Source: Gillisia xinjiangensis
Lineage (GTDB): Bacteria > Bacteroidota > Bacteroidia > Flavobacteriales > Flavobacteriaceae
Length of the DNA: 64,000 nucleotides
NCBI RefSeq assembly: GCF_046298265.1
Contig: NZ_JBKAHK010000007.1
Coordinates: 62,001-126,000, forward strand
Direction of reading: 5' to 3'
The position numbers and the translations under genes are program-made. The notes beneath the pieces are model-generated. The model had not been told where the DNA came from. It did not search any database and worked only from the letters and a program-made list of their open reading frames with translations. Positions 53,382 to 62,232 of the stretch are shown here, piece by piece. Each line of letters begins with the position of its first letter. The first letter of the stretch is position 1.

Positions 53382-53942
53382 TTAGAAGGTTTCCAATAAT
53401 GCTGCTCGTTTTTGATTTAGTAGTTTATAAACAGAAGGAGAAAAGCCTGTAACTTTTTTAAACTGACTGGATAAATGCGCCACACTGCTGTAATTTAGTT
53501 TATAGGAGATCCCGGAAAGATTGAGATCATCAAGCAAGATTAACTCCTTAACCCTTTCAATTTTGTTGAAAATAATATATTGTTGTATTGTAACCCCTTT
53601 TACTTCTGAAAATATATTGGCCAGGTAGGTATAATCATAATTTAATTTTTTGCTTAAGTATTCAGAATAATTAAGAACAGAATACTTCTCAGAATATTGG
53701 ATCATTTCGAGAATTGCATTTTTGATTTTTTCAATCAAAATACATTTTTTTTCCTCATGCAGTTTCAGTCCACATCTTAAAAGATTTTCTTTAAATTGAT
53801 TTCGCTGTTTTAAAGTTAGTTCGTGATAGAGCTCAACAACTCCAGCATCAATAAACCTAAATGGTATTTCCAGCCTTTCCAGTTCTTTTTCAACCTTCCT
53901 TTTACATTGAACACCAACCATATTTTTAATAAATAACTTCAT
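53382..53942 (-). CDS. AraC-family regulator with HMA-like N-terminus
   Basis: 186 aa. The N-terminal ~70 residues fit a small ferredoxin-like (HMA) fold; the usual metal-binding MVCxxC is MVGVQC, so the first Cys is lost. The C-terminal AraC HTH shows YLSKKLNYDYTYLANIFSEV, GVTIQQYIIFNKIERVKELI and the second helix pair ISYKLNYSSVAHLSSQFKKV, followed by TGFSPSVYK. It lies 240 bp upstream of, and on the same strand as, the ice-binding gene and could regulate it. Confidence 0.87.
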   Translation of the reverse strand: MKLFIKNMVGVQCKRKVEKELERLEIPFRFIDAGVVELYHELTLKQRNQFKENLLRCGLKLHEEKKCILIEKIKNAILEMIQYSEKYSVLNYSEYLSKKLNYDYTYLANIFSEVKGVTIQQYIIFNKIERVKELILLDDLNLSGISYKLNYSSVAHLSSQFKKVTGFSPSVYKLLNQKRAALLETF

Positions 53943-54370
53943 AGTACCTTTATTAAGTATGTAATTCAGTTTTTCAAAATAACCTACTTGATGGTTTACT
54001 TCACTTATAGATCATCAAAAACAATTCTTATTAAGTAAAAAATATAAAGACAGAGCTTTCTTACATAGCACGGTGAATTGTAATCAGGATTAAAATTAGT
54101 CCTATTAGAGCGAAGATAAAGGTAATTGGGATAGTCTTGGGATAGAGTTGGCATTAACAATTAGGCATTTATACCGATTATAATTGTATTTTATCGAGGA
54201 ACAGGAATGTTAACTTTTTAAATTTATATTAAGAAATAATTTACATTTGTCTAATCCACTGATTGTTGTGAACTTGCTTTAAGGATCTTTTTAAATTCAT
54301 TGCAAAGAATGAAATGGTTTCAGCAGAAATTTTGTTGTCTTTTCATCGATTCGAAAGGTTAAAAAACAAA

Positions 54371-54401
54371 AAAATGCTGCTAAGATATTTAGCAGCATTT
54401 T
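54371..54401. terminator. Strong hairpin
   Basis: AAAATGCTGCTAA and TTTAGCAGCATTTT flank a 4-base loop, downstream of the hypothetical gene at 54458. Confidence 0.82.
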
Positions 54402-54426
54402 AAAGAACTTGTCTTTAAATCAAAAA

Positions 54427-54440
54427 CCCTCAATGAGGGA
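54427..54440. repeat. Short palindromic repeat CCCTCAATGAGGGA
   Basis: Identical to 11454-11467 and 48507-48520. Confidence 0.6.
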
Positions 54441-54457
54441 TTCAACAATTCTGGTTT

Positions 54458-55129
54458 TTATGAATCATCTTCGGTTTCTTCTATTTCACCTTCCCATTCT
54501 GAAGCTATAACCTCTTCTTTTTTGATCAAATTTCCTGATGTGGTTATTTTAAAATGGTTTTCATTTAAAATTTGTAATTCCCAAATAATATTTTCTGCTT
54601 CCGGAAATTCAACGCTCCCGTTCATTTGTTCTTCAAATAAACGTTTAATAATATTCCTGTCGGAAAGGCCATCATTAAATAATCGCAACAGCATTTCTTT
54701 GGTTAGGGTGATATCGTTATTTTTGTCCAAAGCGGTAACGGAACATTCGATGATGGTAGCGCTGGAGCTTGGGAATTTTCCATTGTAAGCCTTAAACAGC
54801 AATTGAGTGATATGGAATAATGTGGATTGCAATTCCATTTCCGGATATTCCTCACAAACGGTATCTATTAACATATCGTTTGCGATCTGGTCGATTTGCC
54901 CTTCCGATAGCTGTTCGCCCAATTTGTAATCCAGGGCTAATTTAGCAGCTTCCGAAGGCTCAAAATCTGTTATAGCCATAAATAATAATTCCCTTAAATT
55001 TTCGGCTTTGGAATCTTCTGCATCCGGATAATTGAATTTTTCCAGCAACTGAACATAATCTTCTTTTTGCCAGTATTCCTTGATTTCATCAACAGTATGG
55101 ATGCTATCTATTTTTATTTTGTATTTCAT
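54458..55129 (-). CDS. Conserved-looking cytoplasmic protein, unknown
   Basis: 223 aa, without signal peptide, largely helical and acidic; the C-terminus is very acidic (EWEGEIEETEDDS). Visible features: LLFMAITDFEPSEAAKLALD and IDTVCEEYPEMELQSTLF. No domain was recognised. Codon use is like that of its neighbours, and a TAAATTTG box sits at 55190-55197 on its strand, so it is a real gene. Confidence 0.65.
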   Translation of the reverse strand: MKYKIKIDSIHTVDEIKEYWQKEDYVQLLEKFNYPDAEDSKAENLRELLFMAITDFEPSEAAKLALDYKLGEQLSEGQIDQIANDMLIDTVCEEYPEMELQSTLFHITQLLFKAYNGKFPSSSATIIECSVTALDKNNDITLTKEMLLRLFNDGLSDRNIIKRLFEEQMNGSVEFPEAENIIWELQILNENHFKITTSGNLIKKEEVIASEWEGEIEETEDDS

Positions 55130-55189
55130 CTTTAAATTTTATTCGGTTGTTTAATTTACCTGTGGGTCATGATAAGCATTTCTTAACTA

Positions 55190-55197
55190 CAAATTTA
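55190..55197 (-). promoter_or_regulatory. -7 box TAAATTTG for the hypothetical gene
   Basis: Exact TAnnTTTG on the minus strand, about 60 bp before the ATG at 55129. The -33 side is unclear. Confidence 0.35.
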
Positions 55198-55257
55198 CCT
55201 GTATGCAGCCAAAATTTTACTAATATTTATTTGAGGATACCTGGTATTTTACAAAAG

Positions 55258-55285
55258 AAAGGCAGCAATTTAATTTGCTGCCTTT
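55258..55285 (-). terminator. Terminator of the SDR gene
   Basis: AAAGGCAGCAA and TTGCTGCCTTT flank a short loop, 20 bp past the SDR stop. Confidence 0.85.
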
Positions 55286-55304
55286 CAGGAAAACTATAAA
55301 ATCT

Positions 55305-56021
55305 TTATTTTGAGGGTGGTTGAGAAGGCCTAACCTCAATTTTACTTGGCAAGGTGCGGGGATTCATCTTTAACAAATCAACAACCAATTCTCCTATATC
55401 CTCGATCTGGATTTTCCAGGAATCTTTTTCTGATGGTTCATGATCGTTAAAATGTGTCGCCACAGATCCCGGCATAATGGTACTTACATTTATTCCAAGA
55501 TTTCTTAAATCCAACATAACAGACTGTGTCATTCCGGTTACACCAAATTTACTGGCATTATATGCAGATCCTCCGGCAAAGAAATTTGTTCCGGCAAGAC
55601 TTGAAATCGTAATCACATAACCTTTTGACTTTTTTAATCCGTCCAGGGAAGCTTTTATACTATAAAAAACTCCGCTAAGATTCGTGTCTATAGTTTGCTT
55701 CCAATCCTCTATTGAAAGATCTTCTACGGAAGCAAAATGGCCTACTCCGGCATTGGCTACCAGAACATCCAGTTGCCCCCAGGTGTCAATGACTTTTTTT
55801 ACAGCCCGCTGCTGACTTTCATAATCCCTTACATCAGCTTCAAGACCTAAGGCCTCTCCACTGCCAACTTTTGAAAGCTCTTTGGCTGCCTTTTCTGCAG
55901 CATCATTTGAGCGACTTGTAATGGCTACATTCATTCCCAATTTTATAAGGGCTTCTGCAACTCCGTACCCTATTCCTTTACTCCCACCTGTTATAAGTGC
56001 CACTTTTGATTTAAATTCCAT
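55305..56021 (-). CDS. Short-chain dehydrogenase/reductase
   Basis: 238 aa, classical SDR length. NAD(P) site GGSKGIGYGVAEALI, with NVAITSRSN suggesting NADPH preference, NAG motif VLVANAGVG, catalytic Ser in ITISSLAGTN, and YNASK as the YxxxK motif. It resembles 3-ketoacyl-ACP reductase and related alcohol dehydrogenases; substrate unknown. Single gene. Confidence 0.93.
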   Translation of the reverse strand: MEFKSKVALITGGSKGIGYGVAEALIKLGMNVAITSRSNDAAEKAAKELSKVGSGEALGLEADVRDYESQQRAVKKVIDTWGQLDVLVANAGVGHFASVEDLSIEDWKQTIDTNLSGVFYSIKASLDGLKKSKGYVITISSLAGTNFFAGGSAYNASKFGVTGMTQSVMLDLRNLGINVSTIMPGSVATHFNDHEPSEKDSWKIQIEDIGELVVDLLKMNPRTLPSKIEVRPSQPPSK

Positions 56022-56183
56022 TTGGTCTAATTTTTAATGAGTCTAAAACTACTAAAGAAGCAGCTCCCTTTAAAATTTAAAGTTCTAATTAATTGTTAAT
56101 ACTATTAAGTTTATAGCCATAGTACAGGGAATGAGGGACAAAGATTTAAAATTTAAATCTTTTATAAATATTAGCTAAAATTG

Positions 56184-56213
56184 TTTTGAAAATACTTTAA
56201 AGCACTAACTTTG
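56184..56213 (+). promoter_or_regulatory. Promoter with -33 TTTTG and -7 TAACTTTG
   Basis: TTTTG at 56184-56188 and the exact TAACTTTG at 56206-56213 are separated by 17 bp, the best match to the Bacteroidota housekeeping promoter in the window. It would start transcription about 70 bp before the gene at 56290. Confidence 0.65.
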
Positions 56214-56289
56214 CTATCATTCAAACCCACACATATCGCATGTGTTGAAGGTTGAAATTTAAGTGTAACGAATTATAAAATCAAAAAAA

Positions 56290-56667
56290 TTGAATAATCC
56301 CAAAGCTCAAAAATTACTCGATAAAATACAACGTGATCTAATGCGAAATGGAATTGTTGTAAATACCATTGTTAGCGATTTAAAAGAATTAAGACCTTAT
56401 GCAGTAGAAGAAGAAGATCCACTTCTTGCTAAAGTTATACGGTTAACTTATGAGCATATTGAAAACTACCAGACATTTGCCATTTCTATTCCCGAGGATG
56501 AGCCTGTTGATGAACTGGAAGATGAAGATGAATCTGAAACATCTGTAACCCCGGAAGAAAGTCTTGATTATCTTCTGTCATTGATGAACGACACATCCAT
56601 CAAGAATAATGAAATGGATCTAAGGGAATACAGCCGGGATCTACAGGAATATGAAGAAGAAAATTAA
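56290..56667 (+). CDS. Small acidic protein, unknown
   Basis: 125 aa, read from a TTG at 56290; the conserved-looking start LNNPKAQKLLDKIQRDLMRN lies before the first ATG, so TTG is preferred. The N-terminal half is helical (VVNTIVSDLKELRPYAVEEE, KVIRLTYEHIENY), the middle very acidic (EDEPVDELEDEDESE), and the end again helical (LDYLLSLMNDTS). It has no signal peptide. Function unknown. Confidence 0.7.
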   Translation: MNNPKAQKLLDKIQRDLMRNGIVVNTIVSDLKELRPYAVEEEDPLLAKVIRLTYEHIENYQTFAISIPEDEPVDELEDEDESETSVTPEESLDYLLSLMNDTSIKNNEMDLREYSRDLQEYEEEN

Positions 56668-56683
56668 ATACATTCCCACTAAT

Positions 56684-56727
56684 CTACTATTTTTGTTTTG
56701 AAGTACGTTTTGAGACAAAAATAGTAG
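56684..56727. promoter_or_regulatory. Inverted repeat with a -7-like box in each arm
   Basis: CTACTATTTTTGT and ACAAAAATAGTAG form perfect 13-bp arms around 18 bp. Each arm contains TATTTTTG, a TAnnTTTG match, one on each strand. It may act as terminator of the preceding gene or as promoter/operator of the next. Confidence 0.45.
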
Positions 56728-56756
56728 GATCTGAAATCCAATAAAGAAAAAATTTA

Positions 56757-57374
56757 ATGAAGAAGGATGCGAAATCTAAAAAGAAGTCGCGCATAAAATT
56801 GCTGCACCAGTATTACGGCTATACGGGGTTTTATAAATTTGTTGGAAAAAGTGTCAAAAAGGCGATTATTCCAATAATCCTTGTCATTGCCGGAATATTC
56901 GCCGTAGATTATTTTGTTCTTGATTTAAATAAATTATTGGTTACTGTTACTGAAACCTTTTCTCCAGTTGGTATTCTTAGTGTTTTTTTTATTTCAGAAT
57001 CCATATTAGGACTTGTACCTCCCGAACTTTTCATTGCCTGGGCAGGGAAATCTTTATATCCTATTTCATTTCTTACACTTTTGGCTTTAGCTTCCTATTT
57101 GGGAGGTATTGTTTCTTATTTCATAGGTGTTGGGATTACCAAAATACCTGCATTTAAAAACCAAATTGAAACAAACCTGGGAAAACATATTAAAAACACC
57201 CGAAAATGGGGTGGTTTCCTAATTATTGTTGGTGCCTTGCTCCCTATTCCATTTGCGATGACAAGTATTGCTGCAGGAATTATCCGTTTCCCATTTCCAA
57301 GTTACCTTCTGTTTGCATTGCTTAGGTTCGTAAGGTTTTACCTTTACGCACTTGTAATTTTTGAAATGGTTTAA
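56757..57374 (+). CDS. VTT-domain (DedA-like) membrane protein
   Basis: 205 aa. A basic N-terminus (MKKDAKSKKKSRIK) precedes about five hydrophobic helices. The VTT (SNARE-associated Golgi) domain is shown by SESILGLVPPELFIAWAG, LASYLGGIVSYFIGVGITKI, and GGFLIIVGALLPIPFAMTSI followed by AAGIIRFPFPSYL. The family includes flippases for lipid carriers in the inner membrane. Related to YqaA/DedA; the exact lipid is unknown. Confidence 0.85.
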   Translation: MKKDAKSKKKSRIKLLHQYYGYTGFYKFVGKSVKKAIIPIILVIAGIFAVDYFVLDLNKLLVTVTETFSPVGILSVFFISESILGLVPPELFIAWAGKSLYPISFLTLLALASYLGGIVSYFIGVGITKIPAFKNQIETNLGKHIKNTRKWGGFLIIVGALLPIPFAMTSIAAGIIRFPFPSYLLFALLRFVRFYLYALVIFEMV

Positions 57375-57536
57375 GAAAGCATAAGAATACCCGTACTTCA
57401 AATAATGCTGTTTTATTCTCTTCAAAGCAGCATAACCCATTTTTCGGAAAATTACAAGTATCCCAATATCCATAAAAATTCAATACTTTAGGGACTTGTT
57501 TAAATCAATACTAATAGGAATAATAACAAAACTGGT

Positions 57537-59159
57537 ATGAATAAGTATTTTGGTGTTCTTTTTTTAATTGCATTTTTAGGATGTAAATCCGGCGATAAAG
57601 AAACTAATAAGGTCGGGGAAATCAGTCAGGAAACGCTGGCAAAACATATAGAGCGATTGGCTTCCGATGAATTTATGGGCAGAATGCCTTTTTCAGAGGG
57701 AGAAGATAAGACCGTTCGTTATTTAGAGGAGGAATTCTCTAAACTCGGACTTTCCCCCGGAAATGGAGAGAGTTATTTTCAGGAGGTTCCTCTGGTAGAA
57801 ATTACAGGAACAGTTTCAGAAAAAATGAAAATATCCTCCCCTAAGGGAGATTTTGATCTAAACTTTTTTAAAGATTTCGTTGCTCTTACCCTAAAACCTG
57901 AAGACTCTGTAGGTCTTGAAAACTCTGAACTTGTATTTGCAGGTTATGGAATTGTTGCTCCGGAATATGGTTGGAACGACTATGACGGAATTGACTGGGA
58001 AGGAAAAACAGCCGTTGTTTTAATCAATGACCCTGGATTTGCAACCAAGGATTCCACCTTGTTTAAAGGAAATGAAATGACCTATTACGGTCGCTGGACC
58101 TATAAATATGAGGAAGCCGGTCGCCAGGGTGCCGCCGGAGTTATTATCATCCACGAAACCGCACCAGCATCCTACGGTTGGAATGTGGTACAATCAAGCT
58201 GGACAGGGGCAAAATTAAATCTTGAAAGCGATGCCCCGGTTGCCGATATTCAGGGCTGGGTATCTCAGGATGCGGCAAAGAGACTGTTTGACGCCTCTCC
58301 AATTGAGAATAAGAACTTTAATGAGCTGGCCCTGGAAAAGGATTTTAAACCAATTCCAATGGGTATGAAGGCCTCTGTTGAAATAAAAAATGAAATCAAA
58401 AGGAATACATCCAAAAACGTGATCGCTCTTTTGGAGGGAACTACAAGAAAAGATGAGTATATTATTTATTCTGCACATTGGGATCACCTGGGAATTGGGC
58501 GTCCGGTAGACGGGGATTCCATTTATAACGGAGCGGTAGACAATGCCTCCGGAACAGCCGGACTTCTTGCCATTGCCGAAGCTTTTAAAAAGGGACCGCA
58601 ACCTGAAAGATCCATTGTTTTTATTGCGGTAACTGCAGAGGAACAAGGTTTATTAGGCTCTGCCTATTATGCTGAAAATCCTGTCTTTCCTCCAGAAAAC
58701 ACCGTTGCAAACATCAATATGGATGCTTTAAAAAGTCCGGGGAAAATGAAAGATCTTACCATTACCGGTTTTGGTCATTCAGAAATGGATCAATATGCAA
58801 CGGAAATCGCTCAAAAACAAGGACGTTATGTAATTCCCGATCCTGCTCCGGAAAAGGGTTATTTCTACAGATCTGATCATTTTAATTTTGCAAAAATTGG
58901 TATTCCGGCACTCTATGCTTCAGGCTCCAATGAGGGTTTTGATATTGGAGCAGATTCTATAAAGATATTGAATGATGAATATAGTGCAAACAAGTATCAC
59001 CAACCTTCAGATGAATATGATCCTGAAACCACAGATTTAAGCGGTGTACTGTTTGATTTACAACTTTTCTACGAAGTTGGCCTGCAATTATCCACTGAAA
59101 ATACTTTCCCGAAATGGAATGAAGGAAGTGAATTCAAGGCGGCAAGAGAAAGAAAATAA
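57537..59159 (+). CDS. M28 metallopeptidase lipoprotein with PA domain
   Basis: 540 aa with a lipoprotein signal ending in LIAFLGC (Cys 16). A PA domain lies between about residues 130 and 260 (LVFAGYGIVAPEYGWNDYDG, AAGVIIIHETAPASYGW). The M28 catalytic part has the two-zinc ligands His in YSAHWDHLG, Asp in GAVDNASGTAGLL, the Glu pair in TAEEQGLLGS, Asp in NINMDALKS and His in RSDHFNFAKIG. It is an envelope aminopeptidase releasing N-terminal amino acids. Own gene. Confidence 0.94.
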   Translation: MNKYFGVLFLIAFLGCKSGDKETNKVGEISQETLAKHIERLASDEFMGRMPFSEGEDKTVRYLEEEFSKLGLSPGNGESYFQEVPLVEITGTVSEKMKISSPKGDFDLNFFKDFVALTLKPEDSVGLENSELVFAGYGIVAPEYGWNDYDGIDWEGKTAVVLINDPGFATKDSTLFKGNEMTYYGRWTYKYEEAGRQGAAGVIIIHETAPASYGWNVVQSSWTGAKLNLESDAPVADIQGWVSQDAAKRLFDASPIENKNFNELALEKDFKPIPMGMKASVEIKNEIKRNTSKNVIALLEGTTRKDEYIIYSAHWDHLGIGRPVDGDSIYNGAVDNASGTAGLLAIAEAFKKGPQPERSIVFIAVTAEEQGLLGSAYYAENPVFPPENTVANINMDALKSPGKMKDLTITGFGHSEMDQYATEIAQKQGRYVIPDPAPEKGYFYRSDHFNFAKIGIPALYASGSNEGFDIGADSIKILNDEYSANKYHQPSDEYDPETTDLSGVLFDLQLFYEVGLQLSTENTFPKWNEGSEFKAARERK

Positions 59160-59164
59160 AAACC

Positions 59165-59260
59165 ACTTGTTGGGATTCTTCCTCGCCCAAAAGTTCGTTC
59201 AGGATGACAAAAACAACCCTCAATTCATTCTGAATGAAGTGAAGAATCCTGTTTCTCATG
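59165..59260. repeat. Inverted pair of GATTCTTC-type repeats
   Basis: GGGATTCTTCCTCGCCC ... GTTCGTTCAGGATGAC is followed by TTCATTCTGAATGAAGTGAA and GAATCC, largely its reverse complement. The element may fold into a long hairpin. A further GGATTCTTCTAATC lies at 59321. Similar GATTCTTCACTTCGTTCAG repeats are, from memory, widespread in flavobacteria. Confidence 0.5.
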
Positions 59261-59328
59261 GGTCCAATCATTATTCAAGCAACATCAGACTTTATCACTC
59301 CCTCCAAAAACCAATTGTTAGGATTCTT

Positions 59329-60294
59329 CTAATCAAGGTGATTTTCTAGATCATTCTGATTTGCTTTCCGACCTACCCTGCTTGAAAATCTTGCAAAGAT
59401 TACCAGCTGTTTCCTGGTATTTATAAAATAAACCCCGGTAAGAAGCACAACTGCCGCAACGATAGATTGCGTTGTAATTTGTTCGTTTAGAAAATACCAG
59501 CCCAGCAAAAGAGCGATAATAGGATTAACATAGGTTGAAGTTGCAACTTTTTCAGGCGAAACCGTTTTTAATAAATAGTTAAATGAAGTAAAAGCTACAA
59601 TACTTCCAAAGAGGACTAAAAGTATCATGGAATATTGAGTTGGTGAACTCCAGGATGTAGGATATGACCAGGTTTCTCCAAATGATACGCTGGCTATAAG
59701 CAGCAATACCCCTCCCGTAAACATTTGATATCCAGTATTAACCAAATAATTGGAAGGTAAATTGGCCCTGCCCACAAAAAGGCTCCCAGACGCCCAGCTT
59801 AATAATGCCAGAAAGATTAATACCATTCCCAGAACAGAATTTTCCTGTTCCGTTATTTGTTTCTGACTTACCAGTAAGTAAATTCCAATAACCCCCAGGA
59901 TTACTCCTACGATGGACATTGCTTTAATTTTTTTATTGTCAATAATCCACATTAACAAAAGAACCACCAGTGGTTGGGCAGAAATTTGAAGCGCGGCGAA
60001 GCCGCTATCTACATATTCCAGAGCCCATACTACGATTCCATTTCCAAAAGCGAGGAACAGGAATCCTGCAATTACCGTGTTGAGCAATTGTTTTTTTGAG
60101 ATCTTCAGACTTTTACCCAGGATCAGGCTTAAAATAAATATTAAAATCCCCGCTGTGATAAAACGAATAGACGCCAGCATAAAAGGAGGTAATTCGGTTA
60201 CGGCAATTTTATTTAAAAGATAGGTCGATCCCCAGATAACATAAATTGAAAAAAACGCAGCAACAACAAGTGCGGTATTTGGAGATTTATTCAT
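59329..60294 (-). CDS. EamA (DMT) family transporter
   Basis: 321 aa with ten hydrophobic helices and two EamA halves (VIWGSTYLLNKIAVTELPPF in the first, VLFGSIVAFTSFNYLLKTVS and ATSTYVNPIIALLLGWYFLN in the second). PFMLASIRFITAGILIFIL is typical of the YedA/RhaT-like branch. Likely exporter of metabolites or amino acids; substrate unknown. The C-terminal tail after TRKQLVIFARF is basic. A TATTTTCGC box precedes the gene on the minus strand (60321-60329). Confidence 0.88.
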   Translation of the reverse strand: MNKSPNTALVVAAFFSIYVIWGSTYLLNKIAVTELPPFMLASIRFITAGILIFILSLILGKSLKISKKQLLNTVIAGFLFLAFGNGIVVWALEYVDSGFAALQISAQPLVVLLLMWIIDNKKIKAMSIVGVILGVIGIYLLVSQKQITEQENSVLGMVLIFLALLSWASGSLFVGRANLPSNYLVNTGYQMFTGGVLLLIASVSFGETWSYPTSWSSPTQYSMILLVLFGSIVAFTSFNYLLKTVSPEKVATSTYVNPIIALLLGWYFLNEQITTQSIVAAVVLLTGVYFINTRKQLVIFARFSSRVGRKANQNDLENHLD

Positions 60295-60461
60295 TGGGAT
60301 TTCAGCTATTTTTAAAGGTGCGAAAATAGGAATAAACTTCTGTCTTCAACATATTCTTATTGAGTTTATAAACGCTTATACAGGACTTTAAAATATGAAA
60401 AATGAATTTTGGATCGTTTTAAAACCGGAAAAAAAATGTATTTCTTTCATAAATTTGTATT

Positions 60462-60899
60462 TTAAACGGGATTGGACAATCCTTCCAAAGCTTTTATTTT
60501 TTCTGATAAATAACCGGGTACTAATAGCTTTGAACCATTGGAGGGATCTATAATTATAATTTCGTGTACCATAATAGCCGCTAAACGATCCTGTTTCTCA
60601 CTAAAAAAATAGGAACGAAAAATAATGCGATCTTCCCGAATTTCTTCAACCCTGGTCCCAATTTTTATGATGTCTGGATATTCTAACGGAATTATATATT
60701 TTACAGATTGAAATCCTAGTATAGGTAAATGTTCCGATTTTTCCGGATCGGAATTGATCAAACCTATTTTTACAAAATAATCAATTCTGGCAGTTTCGCC
60801 CCAACGTACGTATGCTACATTGTTTACATGCCTGAATGCATCCATCTCACCCCATTGTACATTTATGGTAGTAACAACTTTGAAATCTTTTATTTTCAT
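60462..60899 (-). CDS. Acyl-CoA thioesterase (4HBT hot-dog)
   Basis: 145 aa. The hot-dog fold shows VQWGEMDAFRHVNNVAYVRW with the catalytic Asp/His region, TARIDYFVKIG, LGFQSVKYIIPLEYPDIIKI and RIIFRSYFFSEKQDR. It should hydrolyse acyl-CoA thioesters. It starts 7 bp after the acyl-CoA dehydrogenase gene stops, so both act on acyl-CoAs in one operon. Confidence 0.92.
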   Translation of the reverse strand: MKIKDFKVVTTINVQWGEMDAFRHVNNVAYVRWGETARIDYFVKIGLINSDPEKSEHLPILGFQSVKYIIPLEYPDIIKIGTRVEEIREDRIIFRSYFFSEKQDRLAAIMVHEIIIIDPSNGSKLLVPGYLSEKIKALEGLSNPV

Positions 60900-60906
60900 A
60901 TGTGTT

Positions 60907-62103
60907 TTATTTTTTTTGCATCGCTTTCATTTCCCGGAACAACTCCCTGAATAAGCCACGGGCGATCAATAATTTCATAATTTCATTTGTCCCGGCATAA
61001 ATTCTGGCTACCCTGTTGTCTACATACATCCGGGCGATTGGGTAATCCCACATATAACCATAGCCGCCAAATAACTGCAGACATTCATCTACAACTTTAG
61101 AGTGCATTTCTGTGGCTGAATATTTTGCCATGGAAGCACTTTCTGCGGTGAGTTTATCTTCAGCCAGTAATTGAATACATCGATCTACAAATGTTTGATG
61201 AATTTGCAATTGAGTAGCACATTCCGCAAGTTTAAATTGGGTGTTTTGGAACCCGGCAATGGGTTGATTAAAAGCGGTTCTTGTAGAGGTATAGTCAATG
61301 GTATCCACGATAGCGCCTTCTGCACCTCCAATGGAACCTATGGCTACAGACAAACGCTCCCTGGCCAGTTCTGTCATCATAATTTTGAATCCGTTTCCTT
61401 CCTCTCCCAGCAAATTTTCCTTTGGAACTTTTACGTTGTCAAAAAATAATTCGCAGGTATCCTGGGCTTTCATTCCTATTTTTTTGAAAGGAACTCCTTT
61501 TTCAAAGCCTTCTGCAGCACTCTCCATAATCAATAAAGAAACCCCTTCATTTTCTGATCCGGAATTTGTTTTAACCGCTACTATTGCCATGTCACACATA
61601 AACCCATTGGTAATAAAGGTTTTTTGACCATTTACCAGATAATGATCCCCTTTATCTACAGCGGTTGTTCTAATTGCCCTAAGATCACTGCCACAGTTTG
61701 GTTCTGTCATCCCAATAGCTGTGATCATTTTTCCGGTTGCCATTATGGGCAGGTATTTTTGTTTTTGAGCTTCACTGCCGTGCTTTAAAATATAAGGCGC
61801 TATAATGTCTGAATGCAATGAAAAACCGGGTCCGGAGATCCCTTTTTTGGCAAATTCCTCAATAAGTAAGGCATTGAAACTAAAATCGAGACCGCTGCCG
61901 CCATATTGCTCTGGCATATCCATGCAAAGTAAGCCTAACTCTCCGGCACGTTCCCAAATTTCCCGGCTTACCATTCCGTCTTTTTCCCATTGAGGTACTT
62001 GATCCTCGATTTCATTTGTGATGAAATCCTGAATCATTTTCTGCATCATTTTATGTTCTTCTGATGCATATATTTCCCGTTCCAATAATATATTTAGTAA
62101 CAT
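60907..62103 (-). CDS. Acyl-CoA dehydrogenase
   Basis: 398 aa from the ATG at 62103. FAD-dependent; introduces a 2,3-double bond into acyl-CoA in beta-oxidation or leucine-type breakdown. Seen: ELGLLCMDMPEQYGGSGLDF, AIGMTEPNCGSDLRAIRTTA, FITNGFMCDMAIVAVKT, GFKIMMTELARERLSVAIG, and the C-terminal CLQLFGGYGYMWDYPIARMY followed by RIYAGTNEIMKLLIAR with the usual catalytic Glu position. The EYPI/DYPI form fits a long- or medium-chain enzyme. First gene of a pair with the thioesterase. Confidence 0.94.
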   Translation of the reverse strand: MLLNILLEREIYASEEHKMMQKMIQDFITNEIEDQVPQWEKDGMVSREIWERAGELGLLCMDMPEQYGGSGLDFSFNALLIEEFAKKGISGPGFSLHSDIIAPYILKHGSEAQKQKYLPIMATGKMITAIGMTEPNCGSDLRAIRTTAVDKGDHYLVNGQKTFITNGFMCDMAIVAVKTNSGSENEGVSLLIMESAAEGFEKGVPFKKIGMKAQDTCELFFDNVKVPKENLLGEEGNGFKIMMTELARERLSVAIGSIGGAEGAIVDTIDYTSTRTAFNQPIAGFQNTQFKLAECATQLQIHQTFVDRCIQLLAEDKLTAESASMAKYSATEMHSKVVDECLQLFGGYGYMWDYPIARMYVDNRVARIYAGTNEIMKLLIARGLFRELFREMKAMQKK

Positions 62104-62232
62104 AAGTCTCAATTTTTTGACCGGTTAATTTTTGTAAAATATTCTGTTACTTACCGCTTCATAAATATAAGGGCAAAATTTGATAAAGCTTGGGGAAAAT
62201 CAATTGATCTCTTTGATAAAAAATAACCGGCT

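Larger units (their letters stand above)
53943..54457. other. Intergenic stretch with terminator and repeat
   Basis: 515 bp. It holds the terminator at 54371-54401 and a family 1 palindrome at 54427. The remaining AT-rich part is without a recognised gene or promoter. Confidence 0.5.
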
